64,000 nt of DNA from Rhodococcoides fascians NBRC 12155 = LMG 3623 (GTDB lineage Bacteria; Actinomycetota; Actinomycetes; Mycobacteriales; Mycobacteriaceae). Made by a program: the position numbers and the translations under genes. Numbering within the stretch: the first letter of the stretch is position 1; each line of letters begins with the position of its first letter. The DNA lies in NCBI RefSeq assembly GCF_001894785.1, contig NZ_BCWW01000003.1, positions 1-64,000 of the forward strand. Direction: 5' to 3'. Of this stretch, positions 54,562 through 62,923 are shown piece after piece. The notes under the pieces were generated by a model. That model did no database searches, had not been told where the DNA came from, and saw nothing but the letters and a program-made list of their open reading frames with translations.

Positions 54562-54725
54562 GCCGCAACTGTAGTGGTGTGGCTGGGTGCCCCAGGGGGC
54601 ACCTGAACGCACCACTGCGGCGCAGCCGCACCGACGCGCTACAGTGATCAATTGGGGGGATCGAGACTGGTTCGTGACATGAAGTCTCGGCGTGTGTTGA
54701 CGGGGAAATCGACAAGAGGCAGGTA

Positions 54726-56120
54726 ATGACCGAAGTTCTCGGTGTGTCGGTGGGGGCCAGCGCGGTGCGCATGGCTCGACCCGACCTGCGCCCTCAGGAT
54801 TCGGGACGCCTCGACTTCCACCACGACACCGTCGACGCCTACTGGGACCGGGCCGAGGAACTGGCCGCCGAGTCCATCGGCGTGGTGCTCTCGCAACCGG
54901 GCAACGGTGGCCCAGTGCAGGCAACCGGCGTGGCGTATCGCGACCAGCAGCAGTTCGGTGAGATCCAGCAGGCCATGGCCGGTCAGCGGCTGTACAACTA
55001 TCGACTCGTTCCCGAGGCTCGGGCTGCGCTGCAGTACCTCGAAGCGTCGGGCGAGCTGGGGCATTTCGGCACCATCGCGTTGTACGACCTGGGCAGTTCG
55101 GGTCTGACGATCAGCGTGATCGACCGCGGTACAGGCCAAGTTCTGCTGGCAGAACGCACCATCGACATCAGCGGCGACGACTTCGATCGCCTGATCGCCG
55201 ACAACCAGTTGGCCAAGCAGGGCGTCGACATTGCCGACAACCAAGAACTGAGCGCGTTCACCGCGCGGTGCCGGGTCGCCAAGGAACAATTGTCGACCAG
55301 CGGCGCTGTATGTCTTCCGGGCGACGGCGGTGTCATCCTGATCTCCCGCGAGGCATTCGAGTCACTGGTGACCGTCCCGATCGAGTACTCCGCTCGCCTG
55401 GTTCGAGACGTCATCGGGCGTTCTCCCAAACATGTCGACGCGCTGTTCCTGATCGGCGGCGGCGCCCGAATACCGCTGGTCGGAGCCATACTCGATGCTT
55501 GGGTCGGGTTACCCGTCGTCACTCCGGCAGACCCCGAATCGGTTGCGGCCCGAGGAGCGGCACTGCTCGCCACACCGGTCGTCGAGGCACCGCACCAGCC
55601 GGTTCCCCAACCGAATGCGCAGTCCAACCCCCAGTCGAATCCGCAGTCGGGCGGGCGACAGCCCGCGGCCGACCCGGCGTCGCTGACCGGTGCACCCGAT
55701 TGGTTGACTCCGGAACCCCACTCCGACAAGCCAGCGGATTCGAAGCGCAAGGTGCGCGGTGCGGTACTGGTCGCGGGTGGTCTCGTCGCGGTCGCCGCCC
55801 TCGGCTTGTCTCTCGGATACGGGGGTGGGTCGCCGGCCCCGACCAGTGCACCGGCAGATTCACCGGTGCCGATCACTGCAGGTCCCACGACGACCCGGGT
55901 CACCCCGACGCCGACGACGCCACCGCCGACCACAACGCCGCCGCCCACGTCCGAGCCCGTTCAGGCTCCGGCTCAGACGTATTCCGAGCCCGAGTACGTG
56001 CCGCCCGCGGCACCGGCTCCTGCGCCTGCCCCGGCACCGCTGATCCCCGGTCTGCCGCAGATCCAGCTTCCACAGATCCAGCTGCCGCCGCCTCCGGTCA
56101 TTCAGCTTCCACGCTTCTAG
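54726..56120 (+). CDS. Hsp70-like ATPase with membrane anchor and Pro-rich tail
   Basis: The 464-residue protein has an Hsp70/actin-type ATPase region (about 1-285): a nucleotide-binding start VLGVSVGASAVRMA, phosphate-2 IALYDLGSSG and adenosine motif LFLIGGGARIPLV. A Gln/Asn/Pro linker, a membrane helix (about 341-360, AVLVAGGLVAVAALGLSL) and a Pro/Thr/Ala tail (about 370-464) follow. There is no normal Hsp70 peptide-binding domain. A membrane-spanning actin-like ATPase with an extracellular tail is unusual but recurs in mycolata. Its partner is unknown. Confidence 0.82.
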   Translation: MTEVLGVSVGASAVRMARPDLRPQDSGRLDFHHDTVDAYWDRAEELAAESIGVVLSQPGNGGPVQATGVAYRDQQQFGEIQQAMAGQRLYNYRLVPEARAALQYLEASGELGHFGTIALYDLGSSGLTISVIDRGTGQVLLAERTIDISGDDFDRLIADNQLAKQGVDIADNQELSAFTARCRVAKEQLSTSGAVCLPGDGGVILISREAFESLVTVPIEYSARLVRDVIGRSPKHVDALFLIGGGARIPLVGAILDAWVGLPVVTPADPESVAARGAALLATPVVEAPHQPVPQPNAQSNPQSNPQSGGRQPAADPASLTGAPDWLTPEPHSDKPADSKRKVRGAVLVAGGLVAVAALGLSLGYGGGSPAPTSAPADSPVPITAGPTTTRVTPTPTTPPPTTTPPPTSEPVQAPAQTYSEPEYVPPAAPAPAPAPAPLIPGLPQIQLPQIQLPPPPVIQLPRF

Positions 56121-56130
56121 CCGGGGACGG

Positions 56131-57069
56131 TCACAGCAACTGCACCGTTGCGAGCACCGCCAGATGATCGCTCTCCGGGATCGGTAACGGCTGCACCGAC
56201 CGCGCGCGGACGCTGTCACTGGTCACGACATGGTCCAACCGCGCCAACGGACGTTCGGACGGGAAGGTGCGGAACAGTCCTGCCCCCGCAGCGTCGGCCG
56301 CGTCGGAGAACGGAGCCGAAGCCAACCTGCGGAATTGCCGGTGATCGTTGGTGGCATTGAAGTCGCCCGCGACGATGGCAGTGTTGTCGTAGGTATCCAT
56401 GATGGCCCGCATCCTCGCCAGGTCTGCGTCCCACTGGGTGGTGTGGCGCGGCGTCGCGGGAGACATCGAATGGAACGAGACGAGGGTCAGCGTCGTGCCG
56501 TCGACGACGGTGTTCGCCTGCACCGGTACGAAGCCGAAGTCGTCCAGTCGGGTGCCGTCGGTCAAGGGTGTTCGGCTCCACAATCCGGTGCCGTCGGCCA
56601 CGGGCAGTGCGGCGGTGAAGGAGAACGGCAGCAGGTCGTCCAGACCTGCACCCCTCAGGTCGGTCACTTCCTCGGGCGTGAGTTCCTGGACGGCGAGCAC
56701 GTCGACGTCGTGATCACGGACCGCGTCGACGATTGCGCCGGCATCGGCATCCCCGTGCGCCACGTTGACCGTCAACACGGACAGGTCCGGTCCGGAGTTG
56801 TCCGGTCCGTCGGCCAGGAACATCGGCACCTGGACGCCCACGACGGCGACGGTGACCACGGCTGCGACCGCCGATCCGATACGTGAGCGGGCGGCGGCGA
56901 AGAGCAGGAGCGCCGCGACGGTGGCGACTCCGAGGTACGGAGTTCCGACCACCAAAGCGACGAAAGTGATCTCGGTCACGCCGACCTGTCGGACGGCAAA
57001 CATTCCGAGAGCTACGGCGAGGAGGCACCACCCCACGACCAGCGCTGCGCTGCGAACGAAACGGCGCAT
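56131..57069 (-). CDS. Membrane-anchored endonuclease/exonuclease/phosphatase protein
   Basis: The 312-residue protein has about three N-terminal membrane helices (about 8-90) and an EEP-fold catalytic domain: LSVLTVNVAHGDADAG, VLAVQELTPEE, LVSFHSMSP, IVAGDFNATND (catalytic Asp/Asn) and ESDHLAVLATV (catalytic His). The fold hydrolyses phosphodiesters of nucleic acid or phosphoinositides/sphingolipids; with this anchor an extracellular role is likely. The ATG at 57069 follows GAGG. Confidence 0.85.
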   Translation of the reverse strand: MRRFVRSAALVVGWCLLAVALGMFAVRQVGVTEITFVALVVGTPYLGVATVAALLLFAAARSRIGSAVAAVVTVAVVGVQVPMFLADGPDNSGPDLSVLTVNVAHGDADAGAIVDAVRDHDVDVLAVQELTPEEVTDLRGAGLDDLLPFSFTAALPVADGTGLWSRTPLTDGTRLDDFGFVPVQANTVVDGTTLTLVSFHSMSPATPRHTTQWDADLARMRAIMDTYDNTAIVAGDFNATNDHRQFRRLASAPFSDAADAAGAGLFRTFPSERPLARLDHVVTSDSVRARSVQPLPIPESDHLAVLATVQLL

Positions 57070-57138
57070 CGCGCTCGTGCCTCCTCGTGTCCGCCCGAGA
57101 TGGGCATGGATGTTGCAGGTGTTGTCTACACTCGGCAT

Positions 57139-57285
57139 GTGCCCAGCTCAGAGCGGATATGCAAGTGTCGACACGAACAAGCTGCGCATCAGCATTACCG
57201 CCGCGGAACCAACTGTTCGTTGTGTGATTGCCCGCGTTTTCGGGTTCCTGTTGTACAGACGCTCAAACGGTGGATCAGTAAGTAG
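57139..57285 (+). CDS. Cys/His-rich miniprotein, leaderless start likely
   Basis: From the GTG at 57139 the peptide has 48 residues with a zinc-ribbon-like pattern: CKCRHEQAAH, HYRRGTNC and CDCPRF. Similar Cys/His miniproteins occur in actinobacteria. A -10-like TACACT (57127-57132) lies 6 bases before the GTG, so the mRNA probably starts at the codon. In-frame ATGs at 57100 and 57106 give longer products. The role is unknown; zinc binding is inferred from the pattern. Confidence 0.55.
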   Translation: MPSSERICKCRHEQAAHQHYRRGTNCSLCDCPRFRVPVVQTLKRWISK

Positions 57286-57427
57286 CAGTTGCGTCGAAAA
57301 CAATCCTACCGCCGGATCGGAAGCGTAGAACAAACCGATTCGCTACGATGAGTGGCCTGGATGCAGGCAATATGGACAAATGCGGCTCGGGGACCGTCCG
57401 ACATTGTTCCGGTAGGAGAGGCGCGTC

Positions 57428-58432
57428 ATGTCGAACGATGCAGTGCTGGAGAGGCTCGGTACCGGCCTCCGGGTTCTCGAACTCGACCCCATCAGCTACC
57501 GGCCTCATCCCATCCACAACCACGACCGCATCTGGACCGAGACCAACTGCTACGTCGATCTGTGGATCGAGGTACTGCACTCGCTCGGTGCCGATCCCAC
57601 CCCGGCGCTCGCATTCGTGCTCAGCGCCGGCTGTGACGGACGGCAGTGGGACTTCGTGAAAATTCTGCCCGAGGATCTGCGCGCGCTCTACGGCATCGGC
57701 GTGGCCGAGATGAACGTATGGCGACCCGTTCTCGAGCACGTCGTCGAAGGGCTGCTCGACGGCACCCACGTCACGGTGGAGGTCGACGGCTTCTGGCTTC
57801 CCGACACCGCAGGCACCAGCTACCGGAATCAGCACACCAAGACCACCATCGTGCCGAATCTCGTCAACCGAGACGACAAGGTGATGGGCTACTTCCACAA
57901 CCGTGGTTACTTCGAGCTGACCGGGGCGGACTTCGACGGGGTGTTCAATCTCGCGCCCGAGCCTCACGCCGAGGTGTTGCTGCCGTACGTCGAACAGGTT
58001 CGAGTCGACGCGGCAGTGCTCGACGCGGGGGTCGGTGACCGCGACCTCGACGTCGCCCGGGCACATCTGTCCAGAAGGGCACCGGGCAATCCCGTCGATG
58101 CCCTCGCTCGGCGCATCGTGGCCGACATCCCGCTCGTCCAGACGTCCGGGCCCGACGCCTTTCATCTGTGGTCGTTCGGATTGCTCCGACAATTCGGTGC
58201 CACCGCAGAGCTTGCCGCCAACTACGTGCAGTACCTCGAGAGCCGCGGGATACGTGGAGCCGGCGACGCGGCGCAGCATTTCCTCGACGCAGCGTCCGGC
58301 GCGAAGGCCGTGCAGTTCCGGATGGCGCGAGCAGCGCGTGGCCGCGCCGTGGTGCTCGACGAACCGCTGAACGACATGAGCAAGAACTGGGCGGCAGCGA
58401 TGGATATCGTCGTGGGTGCATTGAGCGCGTGA
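57428..58432 (+). CDS. DUF1839 family protein
   Basis: The 334-residue protein has DUF1839 features: HDRIWTETNCYVDLWIEVLHSLG (start), DGRQWDFVKILPEDLRALYGI, DGFWLPDTAGTSYR and HTKTTIVPN. Members commonly accompany polysaccharide or secondary-metabolite genes and recall BtrH-like acyltransferases that may act on carrier-bound or cell-wall substrates. It overlaps the GH2-like gene by GTGA, so the two act together. The reaction is not established. Confidence 0.78.
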   Translation: MSNDAVLERLGTGLRVLELDPISYRPHPIHNHDRIWTETNCYVDLWIEVLHSLGADPTPALAFVLSAGCDGRQWDFVKILPEDLRALYGIGVAEMNVWRPVLEHVVEGLLDGTHVTVEVDGFWLPDTAGTSYRNQHTKTTIVPNLVNRDDKVMGYFHNRGYFELTGADFDGVFNLAPEPHAEVLLPYVEQVRVDAAVLDAGVGDRDLDVARAHLSRRAPGNPVDALARRIVADIPLVQTSGPDAFHLWSFGLLRQFGATAELAANYVQYLESRGIRGAGDAAQHFLDAASGAKAVQFRMARAARGRAVVLDEPLNDMSKNWAAAMDIVVGALSA

Positions 58433-60846
58433 TCGATCTGCTCGACGGCGTGCCGTGGCGGCTGGCCCGAACCGACGCCGGATCCATCCTCGACCCCGCT
58501 GATCTGCCTGCCGACCTCGAGTGGCTCGACGCCGTCGTGCCCGGCACGGTGGCGAGCGCGCTCGGTGACACCGATTGTGCTCCGGACGAACACGATTGGT
58601 GGTACGCGACCACCGTCCCGACCGGCGAATACCCCGAGGTGCGGCTGACCTTCGGCGGAATCGCGACTCGGGCCCAGATCTGGGTGGACGGTGTACATCG
58701 GCGAACGGTCACGTCCATGTTCGTGCCCGAGACTGTCGATCTGACCGGTTGCGGGCCGACCGTCACCATTGCAGTTCATATCGAATCCCTTGCCGCACAT
58801 CTGAAGACCCGACGGCCACGTGGTCGGTGGCGATCCTCGATGATCGCTGCGCAGGGTCTGCGGCACGAGCGTACGACGATGCTGGGCCGGGCACCGGTGT
58901 ACGGGCCTGTGCCTGTTCCGGTGGGTCCGTGGCGGCCGGTGTCGATGACGCCGATGTCGAGCCCTCGTGGCGTCGGTCTGTCGACGACGGTCCGCGGCAC
59001 CGACGGTATCGTCACGGTCCACGCCGAGCTGGATTCCGCGTCGGCGACGCGAATCCTGATCGGGGGCAGCGTGTTCGAGATCGGAACGGTCGATCGTATC
59101 GATACGACTCTGACGCTGCCGGACGTCGAGCTGTGGTGGCCGCACACGCACGGACGGCCCAGGACCTACCGCGTGGCGTTGGACGTGAACGGGGTGGAAT
59201 ACCCGTTGGGCGACATCGGTTTTCGCGCCGTCGTACTCGATCGCTCCGGCGGCGGCGCGCAGTTGGTGGTCAACGGTAGCCCGATCTTCTGTCGCGGTGG
59301 TACGTGGACTCCACTCGATCCGGTGCGACTGTGGTCGTCGGAGCAGGACCTGCGTGCAGCGTTGGTGCAGCTGCAGTCGGCGGGCGTGAACATGGTGCGC
59401 GTGGTCGGCACGCTGGTGTACGAGCAGGCCGAATTCTGGTCTCTGTGTGCGGAACTCGGCATCATGGTGTGGCAGGACGTCATGTTGGGAACCGTCGACC
59501 CGCCCACCGACGAGGTGTACACGGCGGCGGTCACCGGAGAGCTGCACGCGTTCGCGGACATCGTCTGCGCCAATCCGGCGCTGATGGTCGTCAGCGGCGG
59601 AAGCGAAACGCAGCAGCAACCGACGATGCTGGGTCTCGCGGCCGAGGATCAGCGAATGGATATGCTGGACACCATCGTTCCTGATTTCCTCGCCGATCGT
59701 CTGCCGGACGTCGCATACGTGACGTCGTCTCCGTCCAGCTCGTCCGGCGAATTGCACACCCACGTGGGCGACGGTATCGCCCATTACTTCGGGGTGGGTG
59801 GTTACCTGCGGCCACTGTCCGATATTCGTACCGCGGGTGTGCGATTCGCTGCGGAATGCCTGGCCTTCTCCGTTCCTCCCGAACGTGCGCAGGTCGACAG
59901 GTTCTTCGGATCTGCTGCGGTGGCAGGGCACCACCCCGAGTGGAAATCCGCGGTCCCCCGCGATCGCGGTTCGTCGTGGGATTTCGAGGACGTCCGCGAT
60001 CACTACGTACGCACTGTCTTCGGTGTCGACCCGCACCTGATTCGGCGGGACGACGCCGAGCTCTACCTGGACTACGGCAGGGCGGTGCTCGTCGAGGCTT
60101 TCGAGGAAGCGTTCGGTCGGTGGCGTCGGGCGTCTTCCGGATGTGCGGGCGCGCTCGTGTTGACGTTACGAGACACCGTGCCCGGTGCCGGGTGGGGTAT
60201 CACCGACGCCACCGGTGCACCGAAGGCACCGTTCTACGCGCTCGCGAGGGCCAGCTCGCCGACCGCAGTGCTGTTGTGCGACAACGGTCTCGACGGTTAT
60301 TCGGTGGAGCTCGTCAACGACGGCCCGGCCCGATCGGGCACACTGCGCGTGGCACTGCACACCGCGCGGGGCGTGCAGCAGTTCGAGCGGGCGGTATCGG
60401 TCGACTCGAACGGCTCGACCGAATTGACGGTGGACTCCATCGTGGGGTCGTTCACCGATGCCAATCACGCCTACCGTTTCGGGAGTCGGACGTACTCGGC
60501 GATCACAGTGGTGTTCGCGGGTGACGACGGAGTCGAGATAGCCCGGAACACCGCGCTCGTCGGGGCGCAGAGTCGGCAGAACACCGTGGGCCTGAGCGCG
60601 AGTGTCGTCATTACCGGAGCCGGGACGTGGGAGCTCACAGTGTCTTCGGAGTGGGCAGCGCAGTACGTCTGCGTCGATGTCGACGGCTTCGACGCGTCCG
60701 ATTCGTGGTTCCATCTCGCGCCGAACGAACCGCGCACCATCGCACTCGTCAACCGAGGCACCGGTAAACCCAGGGGACACGTTCGGGCCCTGAATTCCGT
60801 GGAACGGGCGTCGGTGGCACCGAGGGTCGTGAGTGGAAGTTCGTAG
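58429..60846 (+). CDS. Glycoside hydrolase family 2-like protein (beta-mannosidase type)
   Basis: The 805-residue protein has a GH2 sugar-binding domain (WWYATTVPTGEYPEVRLTF, ATRAQIWVDGVHRR), a beta-sandwich and a TIM barrel with CRGGTWTPLDP, NMVRVVG and MVWQDVMLG. In the acid/base region SGGSET stands where beta-mannosidases have GNNE; the glutamate is kept but the Asn is not. The nucleophile is unclear. It may trim or remodel the polysaccharide made by the neighbouring glycosyltransferases, or be a non-catalytic relative. There is no signal peptide, so it acts in the cytoplasm. Confidence 0.78.
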   Translation: MIDLLDGVPWRLARTDAGSILDPADLPADLEWLDAVVPGTVASALGDTDCAPDEHDWWYATTVPTGEYPEVRLTFGGIATRAQIWVDGVHRRTVTSMFVPETVDLTGCGPTVTIAVHIESLAAHLKTRRPRGRWRSSMIAAQGLRHERTTMLGRAPVYGPVPVPVGPWRPVSMTPMSSPRGVGLSTTVRGTDGIVTVHAELDSASATRILIGGSVFEIGTVDRIDTTLTLPDVELWWPHTHGRPRTYRVALDVNGVEYPLGDIGFRAVVLDRSGGGAQLVVNGSPIFCRGGTWTPLDPVRLWSSEQDLRAALVQLQSAGVNMVRVVGTLVYEQAEFWSLCAELGIMVWQDVMLGTVDPPTDEVYTAAVTGELHAFADIVCANPALMVVSGGSETQQQPTMLGLAAEDQRMDMLDTIVPDFLADRLPDVAYVTSSPSSSSGELHTHVGDGIAHYFGVGGYLRPLSDIRTAGVRFAAECLAFSVPPERAQVDRFFGSAAVAGHHPEWKSAVPRDRGSSWDFEDVRDHYVRTVFGVDPHLIRRDDAELYLDYGRAVLVEAFEEAFGRWRRASSGCAGALVLTLRDTVPGAGWGITDATGAPKAPFYALARASSPTAVLLCDNGLDGYSVELVNDGPARSGTLRVALHTARGVQQFERAVSVDSNGSTELTVDSIVGSFTDANHAYRFGSRTYSAITVVFAGDDGVEIARNTALVGAQSRQNTVGLSASVVITGAGTWELTVSSEWAAQYVCVDVDGFDASDSWFHLAPNEPRTIALVNRGTGKPRGHVRALNSVERASVAPRVVSGSS

Positions 60847-60874
60847 TGGGCTACGAAGTTCCGTGCACGTGCCG

Positions 60875-61837
60875 CTAGCGGCTCACGCTGAATTTGCCTC
60901 GGACATAACCGACTCCCGCGGCCCCGACGCTGGCCACCACAGCCATTGCGCCCCACGCCCGCGCGGGGTTGCCGCGAGCAGCCGCGCTCGTCTCACGGCC
61001 GACAGCACGCGGCAGAACCTTGGCGGTGTACGCACGCTCGGACGAGAGTGCGTCGCCCGCACCGATCAGGCGCGCGATCGCTGCCTTGGACACACCCTCG
61101 GCGTAGCTGCGGGTGATCAGGTAGCGGGGTCGCGTCCGATCGGCACTGACGGTGTGATCGACGACGATCGAGGGATCGAACACGATCTGCGCGTCGGGAT
61201 GCGTCTGGCGCAGGCGAATACACAGTTCCGTCTCCTCGCACCCGAGCGGAACGCGTCCGATCCGGCCGATTCCGGAGACGAAGCCGCCGAGTTCGACGAC
61301 TGGCGCGCGGCGAAAAGACATGTTCGCGCCCATGAGATTACGGACCTGAGCGGTTTCCGTCGGCTGCCCGCGGTAGGTGCACCCGACGACCCAATCGAGT
61401 TCGCCGGGTTCACCCACTACCTCGGCCGGTAAGAAGGCCGGACGCTTGTCCGGCCATACCGGGTATGCAGAGCCCCCAACGGCGTACACGGCATCATCCG
61501 AGTAATGGGACAGAATGGCGTCGAGCCATTCGGTCGTGCGTGGGGACGCGTCGTCGTCCAAGAAGACGACGATGTCACCCGTGGCGAGGTCGAGGGAGGT
61601 GTTCCGTGCCCCCGACAGTCCTCGTGGGTGGCTGTTCTCGACCACGTTCACGGTCTCGCTCAGCGGCAGGAATTCCGCTCGAGCGCGCTCGGCCAGCTGC
61701 TGATTGTGGTCGACGACGAGAATCAGCTCGTCGGCAGCGACGCTCTGATCGAGAACTGCACGCACGGCAGTGCACAGTTCGGACCATCGAGCCAACGTGT
61801 ACGCGCAAATGACGACCGAGGAAGTCGGCAGACTCAC
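60875..61837 (-). CDS. Glycosyltransferase family 2
   Basis: The 320-residue enzyme has a GT-A fold: SVVICAYTLARWSELCTAV, VVDHNQQLAERA, GLSGARNTSLDLATGDIVVFLDDDASP (metal-binding DDDA) and CEETELCIRLRQTHP (catalytic base region). A C-terminal hydrophobic segment (VVASVGAAGVGYVRG) may bind membrane. It should add a sugar to a growing polysaccharide on the cytoplasmic face. It overlaps the preceding GT2 gene by ATGA and is downstream of a flippase gene. Confidence 0.9.
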   Translation of the reverse strand: MSLPTSSVVICAYTLARWSELCTAVRAVLDQSVAADELILVVDHNQQLAERARAEFLPLSETVNVVENSHPRGLSGARNTSLDLATGDIVVFLDDDASPRTTEWLDAILSHYSDDAVYAVGGSAYPVWPDKRPAFLPAEVVGEPGELDWVVGCTYRGQPTETAQVRNLMGANMSFRRAPVVELGGFVSGIGRIGRVPLGCEETELCIRLRQTHPDAQIVFDPSIVVDHTVSADRTRPRYLITRSYAEGVSKAAIARLIGAGDALSSERAYTAKVLPRAVGRETSAAARGNPARAWGAMAVVASVGAAGVGYVRGKFSVSR

Positions 61838-62691
61838 GCCGTTCTCTCGCGGAGCTCGATGACCTCGCCGAACGACTCCATGACCTCGAACTCGAGGTCC
61901 ATGTCGGTGCGGGCATCGATCGACTCACGCGACGGACGAGCGATGTGCTTGCGGGAGATTCTGCGGGCGCGCATGCGCTCGGTCATCAAGGTGCGCAGCA
62001 CCCGGAAGCCGTCGGAGAAGGTGCGTAGGTTGCTCTGGCCGTAGATGCGCGCCAGCTCGACACTCGGCACTTCTTCGATCCGTACGGACGCCTCGGCGAA
62101 GCGGCAGTTGATGATGGTCTCGATCTCGAATCCGTCACCCCACAGCATCATTCCCTCGCTGCCCGGCTGATCGACCACGGGCAGATCCAGGACCGGCACC
62201 AGATCTCGCCAGAAGGCGTTGTAGCCGTAGCACAGATCCGAGAAACGGGTGCCGAAGAGCGTGTTGGCCACCAGGTGCAGACCACCGTTGCCGGCGCGGC
62301 GCAGCGGCGTGATGTCGTGGCTGCCGCCGCCCTCGCAGAACCGGCTGCCCTTGGCGAAGTCGGCACCGGCGATCAGGGCATCGACGAACCGGGGGATCTC
62401 GGCCGCGTCGGCAGAGCCGTCCGCGTCGAACATGACGATGATGTCGCCGGTGGCAGCTTCGAAGCCGCAAGCGAGCGCGTTGCCCTTACCCTTGCGGGTC
62501 TGTTGAATGACGCGGATGTCGCTGCGAATCTCGCGTGCGGCTTCGATGGTTCCGTCGGTGGATCCGCCGTCGACCAGTACGAGCTCGAATTCGTGGGACA
62601 GCAAGGGGAGGACATGGCGAAGGTTCGCGGCCTCGTTGAGAGTCGGGATGACGACACTGACGCGGGGATTCTGACGATTCAACATATCCAT
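61834..62691 (-). CDS. Glycosyltransferase family 2, polyprenyl-phosphate mannosyl type
   Basis: From the ATG at 62691 the protein has 285 residues. It carries VSVVIPTLNEAANL, LVDGGSTDGT, the metal-binding FDADGSADAAEI, and GYNAFWRDLVP, typical of DPM1/polyprenyl-phosphate sugar transferases and EPS initiating enzymes. There is no C-terminal transmembrane pair. A second ATG at 62685 is possible. The frame is open 54 residues further, without family likeness. It is coupled to the second GT2 gene. Confidence 0.88.
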   Translation of the reverse strand: MDMLNRQNPRVSVVIPTLNEAANLRHVLPLLSHEFELVLVDGGSTDGTIEAAREIRSDIRVIQQTRKGKGNALACGFEAATGDIIVMFDADGSADAAEIPRFVDALIAGADFAKGSRFCEGGGSHDITPLRRAGNGGLHLVANTLFGTRFSDLCYGYNAFWRDLVPVLDLPVVDQPGSEGMMLWGDGFEIETIINCRFAEASVRIEEVPSVELARIYGQSNLRTFSDGFRVLRTLMTERMRARRISRKHIARPSRESIDARTDMDLEFEVMESFGEVIELRERTA

Positions 62692-62923
62692 TCCAGATGT
62701 TCGAGTTCGGTGGGCACTAGCTGATCGAGCTACTGCAGCTGTATCTGACCGATGCGACACGACCCCCGCCGAGTTCGCACGTAGGTTTCGGCGGGATTGA
62801 TCTACCCGTCGAACCCACTGTCTTTTCCTGACTAGAAGCTTAAAAGAAGCCATGAGATTGTCAAGCTGCGTATAAACGTACTCGAAGAATGTTTGCGGTG
62901 CCAGCTAACGAGAGTGATGTCGG

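Noticed and set aside
58222..60036. 604-codon minus-strand open frame across the GH2-like gene
   Set aside because: Arg/His-rich shadow of the plus-strand gene, with no recognisable motif or plausible ribosome site.
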